Positions 35,501 to 42,060 of a stretch of DNA of 64,000 nucleotides are shown in pieces. The notes under the pieces are model-generated. The model did not search any database. It was not told the DNA's origin and was given only the letters and a program-made list of their open reading frames with translations. A program made the position numbers and the translations under genes. Numbering within the stretch: position 1 is the first letter of the stretch; each line of letters starts with the position of its first letter. This DNA is from Antedon mediterranea (taxonomy: Eukaryota; Echinodermata; Crinoidea; Comatulida; Antedonidae), in the NCBI RefSeq assembly GCF_964355755.1, contig NC_092671.1, positions 19,558,001 through 19,622,000 of the forward strand, written 5' to 3'.

Positions 35501-37393
35501 CTGATGGTCACATTAATTCTATCTAGGCAAGGCTGCTCAGTTTATAAAACACTAGAAAAATTTCAAGAAATTTATAATCAGTCAGTATACAACTGAGTAA
35601 TACTGTACATTTGGCAAAAATTAGGGTCTGGTATCTGAATTTAGCCTTAATTCGGGAGTGGGATTATACTTGAGCATGATTATACTTGGGTCATATACGG
35701 TATATATATCTACCTATCTACAGATGAATTATATATTTTGAAGTTTACGCATCACAAGTAATTTATACTTGACAATCCACACACAGATTTGGACTGTTGG
35801 TATTTTCTTAAAATTTATATAAACACTATATTTCTGAAATTGATTTGATTAGTGTCGTCCATCATCAAATGGCAGTGATAAGCAAGCTGAAGTACGTCAG
35901 CCTTTAAGTTCAATAAGCAAGTGAAAGCCAATAACAGTAATTAAATATATTGACAGTTTTGCAATGATAACACTGGCAGTAGCACATACATGCTGATGAC
36001 AAATGAAATCTACTTATATGCAGTCATACAAATAATAGTTCTACAGTCACACCATAAAAGGTACCGGGATTTTTACAGGATGCATGTGTGGTGTGACATA
36101 AAAGACCAGATAAGGCAAACACATACGATTGTTCCCCCGCAGCAAGTTATCTCTGGCTTTTTAATTGAACCGCAATATGTATTACATTGCAAAAATATAA
36201 TTCAATTAATATAATGTTTTTGAATAATACATAGGAAATCTTCAAAAAACAGACAATCAATCAGTATTTGTAGGGTTCTTATCATGTCACAAAAGGATTT
36301 TTTGTCCATTTTTAATTCCTCTATAAAGGTATTACTATTAGGAAGTGAAACACCCAAGAATCGTAACAAACCAATTAATGAATTCACTCCTAACTTTGAT
36401 ACCTAGCTAAACTAGATGACAACTATACTAAGTGTACAAACTAATTATTATATATATTTCTCAATTAAGTCTCAATGTAGTCAGTGGAAGCATCCTTGTG
36501 TGGATGGATACCAGATTAGATCTCTGATTTAACACTGCACCTGGTGATCTAACACAGTGATATGGACCAGAATATGTAATGGTAATGATAACCCCTACTC
36601 TTTCCAAAACTGGATTTCATTTCAGAACATTTATATTTCTCTTTTCTATGTACAGACGTTTGTGATTGTGAAAAAATTATAAATAAGAGCAGCGAAACCT
36701 AAAAAGCGAAAAACTTGTGAAGGGCTGCCAAAAAATAGAAAAATAAAGTACAATTTAATCAAGAAAAAACCAAAGTAAACAAAATGAAACCGATTGAAAA
36801 TATCAATGAAATTTGAATATTATTAGGATTCAGTGATTGTATGTGGATAATAGATGCCTTTTTAGCTTAAATGAGAAATGTTTTATTGTTGGCGATTCGG
36901 TTATGTATTTGGGTTGTTCCAATATTTTGGCCCTGAAAACTTAATTCTTTTAACTTTATCCAAGAAGACTTGTTTTATCACCAGAACTAGTGTATGGTTG
37001 AGGAGTTCCTAGAACCTGTGCCATGGTTTGCAGTGATCATATCTTATCTGCCACTTGACTTGCTTAATGCTATATACATATGGTACTTACTTGCAATTTG
37101 TACATTTCCAACTCTGCTTACAATAGAGTTTTCATTAACCGTTGCTTGACATTGGTAGCTGCCTGAGGTAGTGTCTATTGCTTGTTGTACAGCTGGTACT
37201 GTTACTTGTAATGAACCACTTGGTAGAATTGTTTTAAAAGGATCATAGAAACTTATTGCCTGTTCATCTTTTAGCCAAAAGTAGTCTGCATCAACTTGAT
37301 TTAAAGAACAATTCATAGTAAATGTCTCACCACGTTTAACTGTCACATCCATTGGTTCAACCGTAAAGAATAAAGTTTGCAATATTTGAGATT
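2257..37393 (-). CDS. neo1: Neogenin/DCC netrin receptor, 12 internal exons (partial gene)
   Basis: Type I membrane receptor of the DCC/neogenin family, which binds netrins (and RGM proteins in the case of neogenin) through FN3 domains and acts in axon guidance and cell adhesion. Twelve exons on the minus strand, in transcript order: 37393-37091, 21821-21722, 20846-20656, 20553-20400, 19881-19742, 18503-18213, 12856-12610, 11127-10973, 9766-9467, 9184-8972, 3957-3832, 2547-2257. They encode Ig1-Ig4 and FN3-1 to FN3-4, 2511 nt or 837 codons. Every join keeps frame with AG/GT borders. Signature stretches match the family: TQPEL before FN3-2, SDVPS before FN3-3, DESRVP then PSSL before FN3-4. 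Start codon, signal peptide, FN3-5, FN3-6, membrane helix and cytoplasmic tail are outside the window or unseen. No stop or frameshift was found, so it looks functional. DCC and neogenin are not split in most invertebrates, so either name fits. Introns reach 15.3 kb. Confidence 0.95.
2548..3831 (-). other. Intron between FN3-3 and FN3-4
   Basis: 1284-bp AT-rich intron. Nothing beyond homopolymer runs and splice borders was seen. Confidence 0.7.
3832..3957 (-). CDS. neo1: neogenin/DCC exon: FN3-3, second half
   Basis: 126-bp exon: DLDDDTEYEVKILAVNNNGT, then GPWSNWVTGRTLP. This matches the FN3-3 end of DCC, where 'NGTGPPSNW' is diagnostic. It ends DAPD plus G. Acceptor TTTCCATAG ends at 3958; donor GTGAGT is 3831-3826. 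The G plus AG of the next exon gives Glu in DESRVP. Confidence 0.93.
4027..4275. repeat. Dispersed repeat block at the 5' side of the LINE
   Basis: It begins with (aat)n, then 'atatagcgctaatgcacaaa' and 'tctaagcgcttcac'. The reverse complement of this 'GCGCTATATAA(ATT)n' end matches a second copy at about 60120-60172. The rest is GC-richer than its surroundings ('cttcgtcgtgagcgg', 'ctaccgggg'-like end). It may be a separate short element or the outermost 5' part of the LINE; the border with the LINE cannot be set. Confidence 0.5.
4347..4567 (+). repeat. Three spaced repeats in the LINE 5' leader
   Basis: A motif of about 24 bp, consensus aCGAARCCwwTTGGTGGATwA, occurs at 4347-4370, 4420-4446 and 4544-4567, all on the plus strand and separated by unrelated sequence. 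A weaker related piece (cgcattggtgg) is at about 4306-4316. Regularly placed 5' leader repeats in LINEs can act as internal promoter or regulator-binding sites; here that role is inferred. Confidence 0.65.
4813..8079 (+). CDS. LINE polyprotein: endonuclease plus reverse transcriptase (1088 aa)
   Basis: Encodes the APE-type endonuclease and RT that nick target DNA and copy LINE RNA. Residues 6-21 are hydrophobic and signal-peptide-like. Residues 105-114 read CGDISPNLGP, a degenerate 2A-like motif. The endonuclease spans about 132-345: LNVR (N138), CET (E165), GGGVCFFV, YRPPS, GDFN (269-272), SDH (335-337). The RT spans about 540-860: NNYRPIS, DVQKAFDSVNHD, GVPQGSLLGPLLF, YADD (805-808). The C-terminal part ends with the usual HNYNTRG...WNNLP pattern. 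No stop or frameshift breaks it and all catalytic residues are present, so it may be active or very young. The ATG at 4813 is the first in frame; a second Met is at residue 5. No separate ORF1 was found. Clade assignment (CR1, L2 or Rex1) is inferred from motifs. Confidence 0.93.
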   Translation: MTFSMASFIIHASVLVLLINNVKHFQLVDQFFNATAEERYDISAIFTRCKHSNANFAVAATSVIFVSPAYIYSSGNYQTRKNTSHIHRTFDLRGKGLLFAILLKCGDISPNLGPGIHLNVEEDFNVFKEKGLHFIHLNVRSILPKMSELRLLAIKTNAAVISICETILDNTVPDAELNIEGYNVFRRDRNRSGGGVCFFVKERLSIRERRDLDSESIESIWMEILLPRTRPIVVGSIYRPPSQSYKLFIDSFENILAAIRPDVEVIVLGDFNINLKNESASIYKMLETTLETFSFTHLIKEPTRITKYTSTVLDIIICNHSQKILQSGVIHVGISDHSLTFCTRKSLKYKFNQHKTIKIRSLKNYDVNIFNEQLTQSDWSPVLDSSDVDFAWCSLKKIFLSLINRMAPLKQVRLKQKSEEWMTPEILSAIKERDSILNKFKNNPNRPDLYDAFRKLRNRIQKDIKKAKSECFLNKVEVNKNNPNKLWKCLKDLGYKNKPQKGSTVSLDVNGNLCHNESEVSNYFNKYFANIASDIMKKLPSPSNLFSVGSNAFKNYYNSKIKHVSGFSLEEIDESLIEEELRNLNPSKSVGLDQIPAKFLRDGAPNIKTPITHIINLSIKYERIPSDFKLAKVTPLHKKNSRTEANNYRPISILSSVSKILEKVVYIQVSDYLERNQLIYDHQSGFRRSFSTDTCLIHLRDHLRVQMSNGLFTGMVLLDVQKAFDSVNHDILCKKLKYLGCRSIGWFQAYLSGRNQIVDIKGTKSNSIEIGCGVPQGSLLGPLLFLIYVNDLPSSIESDCKVVLYADDCAIFYSHKDPIAIQSKLQNNLVSCNNWLIDNQLSLHMGKTECILFGSKRRLSKVNEFYIDCFGTTINGSKSIKYLGIEIDQNVSGDVIARSVINKANGRLKFLYRQSSFLNSHCRKILSFALIQPMFDYSVCSWSSTVNKNLKSKLQTTQNKMVRFIKKLGPRSHVGQSQLNDVGMLKVQDRVEFLRACHVLKIYNHCCPPYLCNRFIRISDSHNYNTRGCNFNFRIPTIKPMAHVTFFYNAIKEWNNLPINIKESQTVCCFKSKVKKYLQERSLALETI
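8300..8323 (+). repeat. (AAATC)n tail of the LINE
   Basis: About 4.5 copies of aaatc directly after the 3'UTR 'tgatgccgaaata'. A short tandem tail of this kind marks the 3' end of CR1/L2/Rex-like LINEs. Confidence 0.85.
8324..8375. repeat. Older dispersed repeat ('ccttattcaggggacacc' family), split by the LINE
   Basis: Right half 'ccaatccttattcagggg' followed by 'atacccctataaaggtgaca' sits against the LINE tail. Related copies are at 30512-30628 and, reversed, at about 20283-20342. The left flank of the LINE (about 4003-4026) carries the matching 'ccttctttaggacacc' part. Confidence 0.55.
8501..8772. mobile_element. Short TIR element (MITE) with internal perfect palindrome
   Basis: Ends carry inverted 'tgtttggacg' (8503-8512) and 'cgtccaaacg' (8761-8770), with further inverted 'tttacacgtgtaa' type motifs inside. 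A perfect 28-bp palindrome lies at 8672-8699 (half-site aaaaatccacctca). No coding capacity. Superfamily unknown; no clear TSD. Confidence 0.6.
8972..9184 (-). CDS. neo1: neogenin/DCC exon: FN3-3, first half
   Basis: 213-bp exon with strands A-E of FN3-3: VPSEAPSRITIQAISD, core tryptophan in ELMVFWVPPPPESTNGEITG, then YRLRYRK as in the family's 'GYKIRYRK'. Acceptor ATTAAAG ends at 9185; donor GTAAGT is 8971-8966. The downstream intron of about 5 kb holds the plus-strand LINE. Confidence 0.93.
9467..9766 (-). CDS. neo1: neogenin/DCC exon: FN3-2
   Basis: 300-bp exon encoding one complete FN3 domain, phase 1 to phase 1. It begins LLPPSEPLELVANILSSTSA, keeps the core tryptophan in QLSWLSPEVG, and has NILGLMPNTDYTFYIRAVN near the end. 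It finishes VTGQTYSD, joining to VPSEAP of FN3-3 exactly as the family's 'SDVPSAP'. Acceptor TTTTGCAG ends at 9767; donor GTACGT is 9466-9461. Confidence 0.94.
9897..10823. mobile_element. Non-autonomous DNA transposon with TIRs of about 37 bp
   Basis: Near-perfect terminal inverted repeats, beginning cgcccgtattcttaaaccgg, at 9897-9934 and 10786-10823. Subterminal regions are rich in 'tcgaact/agttcga' direct and inverted motifs. No transposase ORF is present. The 69-codon frame inside (10544-10753) is not transposase-like. The flanking bases (tta left, ata right) hint at a TWA target site as in PIF/Harbinger, but the copies differ. It lies in the intron between FN3-1 and FN3-2. Confidence 0.85.
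10973..11127 (-). CDS. neo1: neogenin/DCC exon: FN3-1, second half
   Basis: 155-bp exon, too short for a long ORF. It reads PRIINTTAPALTSATIKDLI, then PDTEYEYSVCAWNSYGRGEC and TTMATVRTQPE. L-x-P-x-T-x-Y is the FN3 strand-E/F signature and TQPEL is the family's FN3-1 to FN3-2 junction. Acceptor TTGCATTCAG ends at 11128; donor GTAAGT is 10972-10967. Confidence 0.92.
11128..12609 (-). other. Intron splitting FN3-1; unexplained G+T-rich block
   Basis: The part from about 11420 to 12270 is less AT-rich and more complex than normal intron here: repeated 'gcatatttgcatata', a TATA run at about 11655-11668, AATAAA at about 12094, then a CG-containing segment 12160-12235. It may be a degraded retroelement terminal repeat or leader. 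No paired LTR or protein match was seen. Confidence 0.3.
12610..12856 (-). CDS. neo1: neogenin/DCC exon: Ig4-FN3 linker and FN3-1, first half
   Basis: 247-bp exon with a Pro-rich linker (VPIPSLPPVVNPV) and the A-C strands of FN3-1. The FN3 hallmarks are PGVPELVVETLVSTREISLGW with the core tryptophan, followed by RSPRNPNGIILTYSV. Acceptor GATTACAG ends at 12857; donor GTACGT is 12609-12604. It leaves two bases (AG) that with the A of the next exon make Arg: GKD-R-PRI. Confidence 0.92.
13062..13267. mobile_element. Foldback MITE, 206 bp
   Basis: Terminal 'taggctaggcaatcta' (13062-13077) pairs with 'tagatttcctagccta' (13252-13267). Inside, a longer inverted pair of about 45 bp (aacagagatt...aaatggtcacatatgat and its complement 13190-13230) forms a strong stem. 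No ORF. Intron between Ig4 and FN3-1. Confidence 0.8.
13268..18212 (-). other. Intron between Ig4 and FN3-1, mainly unique AT-rich DNA
   Basis: No coding exon was recognised. A more complex, less AT-biased block at about 16270-16560 stands out and could be a conserved noncoding element, which only comparison with related genomes can test. The open frames here (15152-15343, 17227-17559) show no family pattern. Confidence 0.4.
18213..18503 (-). CDS. neo1: neogenin/DCC exon: Ig4
   Basis: 291-bp exon coding all of Ig4, phase 1 at both ends. Strand-B cysteine is in AQFECSW, core tryptophan in VTWLVDGDPIP, strand-F cysteine in DSKYYQCIVSNEVGN. It ends IAQLIVLPP plus one base, as in the family where 'AQLIVP' closes Ig4. 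Acceptor TCACTGTCAG ends at 18504; donor GTAAGC is 18212-18207. It keeps both cysteines, unlike Ig3 next to it. Confidence 0.95.
19582..19662. ncRNA. Long intronic hairpin (pre-miRNA-like or tiny MITE)
   Basis: Arms 19582-19608 and 19636-19662 pair over 26 of 27 bases (arm starts cctttacatagaatcc) with a 27-nt loop. It lies in the intron between the Ig4 and Ig3 exons, 80 bp from the Ig3 donor. Size and shape fit a pre-miRNA, but near-perfect pairing is also typical of a MITE remnant. Expression cannot be judged from sequence. Confidence 0.4.
19742..19881 (-). CDS. neo1: neogenin/DCC exon: Ig3, second half (lacks strand-F cysteine)
   Basis: 140-bp exon completing Ig3: FDNHYSLVGQGNLRIENADE, then LDTGLYRVRASNNLGNV. 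The D-x-G-x-Y-x-C hallmark appears as DTGLYRV: the strand-F cysteine is valine, codon GTT at 19799-19797. The other hallmark residues are kept. Acceptor TTCAATTCAG ends at 19882; donor GTATGC is 19741-19736. It joins to Ig4 as VR-VPPRF, the same Val-Pro-Pro linker seen in the family. Confidence 0.92.
20400..20553 (-). CDS. neo1: neogenin/DCC exon: Ig3, first half (lacks strand-B cysteine)
   Basis: 154-bp exon with the first half of Ig3. DEGLPPVEELSFIVSPPQNV aligns with the family's Ig2-Ig3 linker and strand A. The core tryptophan is kept (ATFTWFKKNEE). At the strand-B position the family has Leu-Glu-Cys-Cys; this exon has LEVAV, codon GTT at 20461-20459, so the disulfide cysteine is missing. 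Acceptor CTTATAG ends at 20554; donor GTAAGT is 20399-20394. Confidence 0.92.
20656..20846 (-). CDS. neo1: neogenin/DCC exon: Ig2, second half
   Basis: 191-bp exon beginning at the core tryptophan (WIKSG) and finishing Ig2. The pattern LPSGNLEIRDVHESDSGVYRC with the strand-F cysteine is a textbook I-set end. The last residues are DITLTVN plus one base. Acceptor TTTTGTAG ends at 20847; donor GTAAGT is 20655-20650. It joins in frame to the Ig3 exon as VN-DEGLPP. Confidence 0.93.
21060..21210. repeat. Degenerate tandem repeat (tctataatgat family)
   Basis: About eight diverged copies of 'ttcytctataatgatgatrag', with related 'gtgaggattcccta' pieces upstream from 20940. Low-complexity expansion in the intron that splits Ig2. 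Confidence 0.6.
21722..21821 (-). CDS. neo1: neogenin/DCC exon: Ig2, first half
   Basis: 100-bp exon from strand A to just before the core tryptophan of Ig2. It contains GDTVILQCDV with the strand-B cysteine and ends SHPKPFI plus two bases of an Arg codon. Acceptor TTTTTAG is at 21828-21822 and donor GTAAGG at 21721-21716. It enters in phase 1 from the Ig1 exon 15.3 kb away, giving the join AS-LTMSG. The intron falls directly before the tryptophan, so Ig2 is split over two exons. Confidence 0.9.
21822..26834 (-). other. Intron Ig1-Ig2, left part
   Basis: AT-rich intron. It includes a short telomere-like run (gggttagggttag, 22126-22138), an (att)n microsatellite at 23588-23613 and a GC-richer patch at about 26285-26410. 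No exon was recognised. Confidence 0.5.
23588..23613. repeat. (ATT)n microsatellite
   Basis: About eight uninterrupted att units. A similar run is at 34258-34283. Confidence 0.85.
26835..26859. repeat. Left copy of 25-bp direct repeat (probable TSD)
   Basis: Begins ttggaacccagac and ends taaagatg. It is identical over 25 bp to 29034-29058. The two copies bracket the minus-strand LINE; a target-site duplication is the simplest explanation. Confidence 0.85.
26860..29033 (-). mobile_element. 5'-truncated LINE insertion with extra 3' sequence
   Basis: The insertion is bounded by the 25-bp direct repeat. From its 5' side (29033) it holds the RT part of a LINE ORF, a 3'UTR ending 'ggacaataaagtatatatga' and a (tgacta)n tail at 27088-27110. 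A further 227 bp (26860-27086) of unrelated sequence follows before the left repeat. The endonuclease half is missing, as usual for incomplete reverse transcription. It lies in sense orientation in the 15.3-kb intron of the receptor. Confidence 0.85.
27256..29033 (-). CDS. LINE reverse transcriptase, 5'-truncated
   Basis: The open frame runs uninterrupted from the insertion junction at 29033 to the stop at 27256, about 592 codons. There is no true start: the frame is simply cut by the truncation. It shows PWISNQLRKLL, the RT entry KPGKSTGPGGIGNRVIK, NDYRPIAITS, LYIDFSSAFNTV, GTPQGSVISPMLFSLF, KYADDTVITG, LNIKKTKEMQIDFR and a C-terminal THPLHKQF...RFRCSFVPNAIHLYNS. The family differs from the LINE at 4813-8079; it resembles the fish/invertebrate group with 'IDYSSAFNTI'. 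It lacks the endonuclease, so it is dead as an autonomous element although the RT frame is intact, which implies a recent insertion. Confidence 0.9.
29034..29058. repeat. Right copy of 25-bp direct repeat (probable TSD)
   Basis: Perfect copy of 26835-26859 at the 5' junction of the truncated LINE. Confidence 0.85.
29059..31470 (-). other. Intron Ig1-Ig2, middle part
   Basis: AT-rich intron. It includes a copy of the 'ccctattcaggggacacc' dispersed repeat at 30512-30628. The frames at 29454-29771 and 30786-31001 show no recognisable domain. Confidence 0.5.
30512..30628. repeat. Copy of the 'ccctattcaggggacacc' dispersed repeat
   Basis: It contains 'ctcctttgagacatccctg', 'ttggggacactttccaacag' and 'aacccctattcaggggacac'. 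This is the same family as the flanks of the LINE at 4290-8323 and the reversed piece at 20283-20342. Confidence 0.6.
31483..31640 (-). other. Possible alternative 5' exon (signal-like peptide, strong donor, in-frame stop)
   Basis: On the minus strand a CG-containing block with 'gatggcgg' is followed by an ATG frame MEMSYHKILLFVIVMHFVENG, hydrophobic like a signal peptide. A strong donor CAG|GTAAGC lies at 31483/31482. The reading frame at that donor is phase 1, which would fit the Ig2 exon and skip Ig1. However, a TAA follows ENG five codons before the donor, so as written it cannot code through. It could be an untranslated first exon or a chance match. Confidence 0.2.
32019..32397 (+). pseudogene. 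Broken retroelement gag/ORF1-like gene
   Basis: GC-rich island in AT-rich intron. The frame starts ATG at 32019, meets TAG after seven codons, then reads a Cys-rich segment (WDRHMRCINCRMCNQDDPCN, then VCVCWTP). That resembles the N-terminal C-x2-C knuckles of DIRS-like or other retroelement ORF1 proteins. About 220 bp on, a +1 shift is needed to continue as PTPLVNDAIFGAAPIPTEPS and LSPAILQAIAAAV to TAG at 32395. One stop and one frameshift show it is dead. No RT or integrase follows. Confidence 0.5.
32398..37090 (-). other. Intron Ig1-Ig2, right part
   Basis: AT-rich intron. A triple 'attctgcacta' repeat lies at 32436-32476, an (att)n run at 34258-34283 and the inverted 'ttgccacc' block at 34436-34682. 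No exon was recognised. Confidence 0.5.
34436..34682. repeat. Imperfect inverted repeat rich in ttgccacc / ggtggcaa
   Basis: The left side has three 'ttgccacc'-type motifs and the right side four 'ggtggcaa' motifs, with outer 'ggcctgttgccaccc' and 'ggtggcaacgggcc' in complementary order. It is a foldback or MITE-like unit, GC-richer than its flanks. Confidence 0.6.
37091..37393 (-). CDS. neo1: neogenin/DCC exon: Ig1
   Basis: Single 303-bp exon encoding the whole first Ig domain, phase 1 at both ends. The acceptor follows a TTTAG at 37398-37394; the donor is GTAAGT at 37090-37085. The domain opens with TLFFTVEPMDVTVKRG, equivalent to the family's 'HFVSEPSD' opening. Strand-B cysteine is in MNCSL, the core tryptophan in YFWLKDE, strand-F cysteine in GSYQCQA. 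The closing SRVGNVQIAS matches the family's end of Ig1. This is the most 5' exon found. Its first split codon needs one base from an upstream exon that should carry the signal peptide. Confidence 0.93.
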
Positions 37394-39134
37394 CTAAATG
37401 GAATAATATGAAAGAAAATCAATTATTAGAATGAATAAATTATTTTATTAATTAATATATAAGTTTTACTTGCAGTAAGGAAGAGAAAATCATTTTCTAT
37501 TTTTCCAGAGGAGGTGGGGGTTTATTCTAGGGGGAAGTTTATTCAAGAAGGCGATATTTGAGGAGGAATTTATTCAAAGAGGTAATTTATTTGAATAAAT
37601 ACAGTATTAATGAAAGCCAGCAGTTTTTAACTTCTCTGTTATTTTCTGATTAGTTTTTCCCCTATTTAATGTTCAATAATACAAGAATGATGTATCAACC
37701 ATTTTTATACACTGTGTAATAAAAGATTTCAGTACAATAACATTTGTTGAGGATAAACATAGCATTTAGTAGGACGGTTAGGCATAGAAGGAGTAAGTAC
37801 ATCACTATGATTCCAGAATGATTTAATTAATTTAATAAAAGCTTACTTTAGAACAGTAAGGTGTGTTATAAAAAAAAAATAATAATATTTGGGTTCTCCT
37901 CATTAAATAGAACAGCCAATAAACTCATGAAATATTCTCACCATTCAACTCATAAACATTTATTATTATTATTGTAAATCTTTATGATAAAATGTTTAGC
38001 TGTATTGTAATATTTCTAAAACTGGGTTTCTCGATATTGACACGATTAACTAATAAAGGTATCGCTGTGTCAAAATATCCAACAATTTGTCTAATCAACT
38101 TACAGAATGATGATTGTCAATGAAAATCAAATATATATTTCATTATGAGGTAGTGAAGCACCAATGAATGCCATCGAATTGCATTAAAAGCTGTTTAACA
38201 TTTCAGTAATATTCATATTGCTAATCAATGGAAATCAAAGCTAGGTTTTACGCCTCTATGATCACAAATGCATGTTATTTTTAACATCAACTTCAAACAT
38301 AGGCCGCGGCTAATACTCCCAGAAGATATTGGTCCTTTTCACACGTCTACCTGTTTCATCATCAGACGAAAAAACTTATCCAATGCATTGACATTAATCA
38401 TATCACCCGACGAACTAGGATGAGTTATTAGTGACCATGGCGCCATGCTTAATCAAGTACTTTACTAGGGATATTGTGACTAAAGCTAACGTTTAATTTG
38501 TGCTTCGGGTATTCCTTGTTTATCCCTTACAATTACATTAATATTTACTGTGTATCTTCGGACCTGTGGCTTAAGAAAGGTTGCCAAGGGATTTCATGCA
38601 GATATTGTTTCACATAAATGCACTTTTTGTAAACTTAATACATGTATGGTATCGTTGTTGTAAAATAAAATAACTATAACTATAGCAAATGCACTGTACA
38701 ATAAAGTGCATGTGATACTAAATGTGAGAATACAGACACAATATAACTTCAACACACCCAATGGACACACTGGTTGAAAGTGATAATAATGTTTAATGTT
38801 TTTTTTTTATTTTGATGTAGTTTATTAATGTACTGACGGTATTTGTATATTGTTTTATTTCTTATAGATATAATGTTTTATTTTAATACTTGCCTATTAT
38901 GTTTATTCATTGGTGACTAAATAAATATTCTTATTACTGTATATTTAAGAACAATCTTGAAATTAATATATTATACATTGTACTGTATACAATAAAATAC
39001 TGAATAAAGGTGAAAAATAAAACAAATCCATTTAATATCCTATTTCAAATCCAAAATAATGGTTCAAATCTATCTTGGTAAAATAATCTGGATTAAATTC
39101 TTGTTCAAACCTGGGTAAAACCCTGGTTCAAATT
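37394..39134 (-). other. Start of first intron (upstream of Ig1)
   Basis: AT-rich. Purine-rich 'gggtttattc' degenerate repeats occur at 37510-37610, and a GC-richer patch is at 38300-38420. No exon was recognised. Confidence 0.5.
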
Positions 39135-39364
39135 CTAAATCTATACTATAGGCCTAAGAGAGGGCATTTGATGATTGTTCCTAAATCTATACTATAGGCC
39201 TAAGAGAGAGCATTTGATGATTGTTCCTAAATCTATACTATAGGCCTAAGAGAGAGCATTTGATGATTGTTCCTAAATCTATACTATAGGCCTAAGAGAG
39301 AGCATTTGATGATTGTTCCTAAATCTATACTATAGGCCTAAGAGAGAGCATTTGATGATTGTTC
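39135..39364. repeat. 46-bp minisatellite, five copies
   Basis: Five head-to-tail units starting ctaaatctatactataggcc at 39135, 39181, 39227, 39273 and 39319. The copies are identical apart from one substitution in the first (agaggg for agagag). Such uniformity means a recent expansion. Confidence 0.97.
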
Positions 39365-39953
39365 CTTATACACAATTTTGCTATTGCACACATCCATATG
39401 CATGGCGTGTCAAAATGAACTCACCTGTACTGAGAAGATTTCAAAAGTGAACCATAACTAAGATTAAAAGTATATAATAATGCACCATAATTATGATAAA
39501 AAAATAAAATGCAAACCGAATTTCAGAAAGCTAATGAGGTTTCTGTGTGAAGACTTGAGGCTATAGTAATCAATACTAATCAATATTGATGAATTTGCTT
39601 CGACAATCATTTAAATCATACTTCCTATTCACATTTTAAAAAATCATTACCAAAAATATAAGTCTGGTAATTGAAACTATCCAGAATTCCAATATTCATT
39701 ATTGGAAAATCTGGTTAATGTGAGCGTTGTAACGCTTTCAATGATTGCTCCAATTCTATACAGCAGTTGCACTAAGCCTATATTTTCAATTATTGCACAT
39801 TAGGTAGATGCAGATTGAAAAAACTAAGCCTTAGAAATTTGAAATCCTCAAATGAGTGTTTTCGATAAATACCCTCGTTTTCCAATTTCTGTTTACTATG
39901 GTGACAAGCAGCAAGAAAATTGCAAATTAAATCCTTTCAAAATCAATTTTACT

Positions 39954-40111
39954 TAAGCGTGGTTCCCACTAGCGACGCAACCTTGACCAATCACAAGCGA
40001 TGGCTTATTCGCTTGTGATTGCTAACTGTCTATAACTTCGCTTGTCATTGGTTAAAACGCTTGTGTTGCGTTTACGTCCTTGCGTTACATTCTAGTGGGA
40101 ACCAAGCTTTA
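39954..40111. mobile_element. MITE, 158 bp
   Basis: Terminal 'taagcgtggttcccactag' (39954-39972) pairs with 'ctagtgggaaccaagcttta' (40092-40111), with one or two differences. The interior holds palindromic 'caagcg...cgcttg' motifs. No ORF. Confidence 0.8.
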
Positions 40112-41802
40112 CAAAAACATTTGTACATATGGGCATTAGTTTTATAATTATTATATACAATGGATTATAAAGATTACAATTAAATCTGAATATGTTAATG
40201 TATTTACATATTTTAGTATAATATTAATATTCCTGCTGTAAATACCATATTTGATTAATAGTGTAAGCATTTAAAAATCAATATTTTATACATTTGCTAT
40301 TCACAAACCAGATGAGGAAAAATAAATGCACTACTTTTTAACTTTAACCAGCCCAGTGGTTTAGTGATGAGATCTGTTGCATACTAGGGGGTCACAGAAA
40401 GTGGCCTTTAATTGGAAATCTGTAAAGTATAAAACAATATCTACTATTCTTATTTCTTTTTGCAGTAAAAACTAGTTCTTCATAAACCTTGATATCATAT
40501 GCAACACAAATTATCCTACCATAATTATGTTCGCTTTGATTGCATAAAAAGCATATTTAATGGTTTTCCATATCTTTTTGATATATATTCATGCATTTTG
40601 CATTAATGCTAAAATTTCGGCATCGTTGTGATCAAAGTGAAGTTTTTAACGCTGCTGAAATTCAAGAGAATTTCTTTACAATCCCGTCAACTGTAACAAA
40701 ATTCCAGAATGCATTTACATGGAATTGCAACATTTAAAACAAGTTGTAAATACATTTGTAACAATACCAACGGCGTATCAAAGAGAAGGCTTAAGTAACT
40801 AATGTTCTTAATGATGATAATACCGACTGTAATGTGTAGGAGGAATTTTCTCATAAATACCGGTACAGCATGCTAGAAAGAGATTTTCAAATAGAGATGA
40901 CCTTTAGATATCACGGTTAGTATGAATTTACATTTTAAAAGAAAATGCTACCGAGTATCTGAATTTTAAATGTGCCTTGTTGTTGCTTGAAGCCACAATA
41001 AACACTGAATGTGGATATTAATCGCCATTGTCTGCATTGATTGGTTGAGTGGAATATTATGAATTCTGGAAGGTAATGTACTTTCGTATAGAATCTATAT
41101 GATATCAAGAAGTCTCTGTTGACATTCACAAATTATAAACATCTGCTGTGAAACAATCATTATGAATGGCATTCCCATTCTTATTGATTTCATTCCTAAT
41201 CAAACTATGACTTTGGTCTTAGCCTGAAAACATTTTCTAGTTTGCTCTTATGATGATAAATATTGTTGAATTATAATTAAGTATTTTACATATTAATGAA
41301 ATGATAAATCTATTTTGTACATTATGACAGACGCTATGAACATTGTTGTTTAACTGCAGACACATGGCCTTAAAGGCATGTAGTCATAATGCGTTTTCTT
41401 AGAAATCATCAAGAAATTGACGGTTGACATTCGTATCATGTTTATGTCAAAAAATTAAATTATGTAACTTGCAAAGAATTCCGCAAGCATACTATTCCAT
41501 GCACACAATTCAAACTGTTTTGATCATCTTTGAACGAAAGGTCAAAACCCAACACAACTATAAATTCAAATTGTATGTATAGTATAACATTTATATACCA
41601 TTATTACTTGACTTACATTAGGATCTTGCATAAAATTTTATCTTTCATATGTTAAGTATAACATTTGAATATATTGACCTGAAGCAGATCTTGAAATATC
41701 ATTGTAAAATATTATATTTAAATATTATGATGGTAGTTTTGCTCATATTAAATCCAATTCTTATGGCCCGTTTCTATTGAAAAATAAAAAAAGAATGTTT
41801 TT

Positions 41803-42060
41803 TGGAAACCGGTTTCGGCAGTTGTTTATAACTGAAGATCGCGTTGCAGCTCAATTTTTACTCCAATAAAACCGGTGAATGAATAATAATCATTATATAC
41901 CACAATGCAGTTCGTTAGAAGGAAGTGCGATTGGATCGAGGTCACGTTTACCTTTTATTGCATAGCGAGATCCCCAAGAATTGCATCCATTTCGTTATAG
42001 AAGGGGCAGGTAATCCTGTCATTATTACCTGAAACATTATTGTGGTAAAGTATAGGTACG
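41803..42060 (+). repeat. Dispersed repeat, copy 1 (gaaaccggtttcggcag family)
   Basis: About 250 bp shared in the same orientation with 60812-61060: 'ggtttcggcagt', 'gttgcagctcaa', 'accacaatgcagttcgtta', 'agaattgcatcca', 'taaagtataggta'. A further palindromic 'gaaaccggtttc' at 42270-42281 may mark its other end. Confidence 0.8.
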
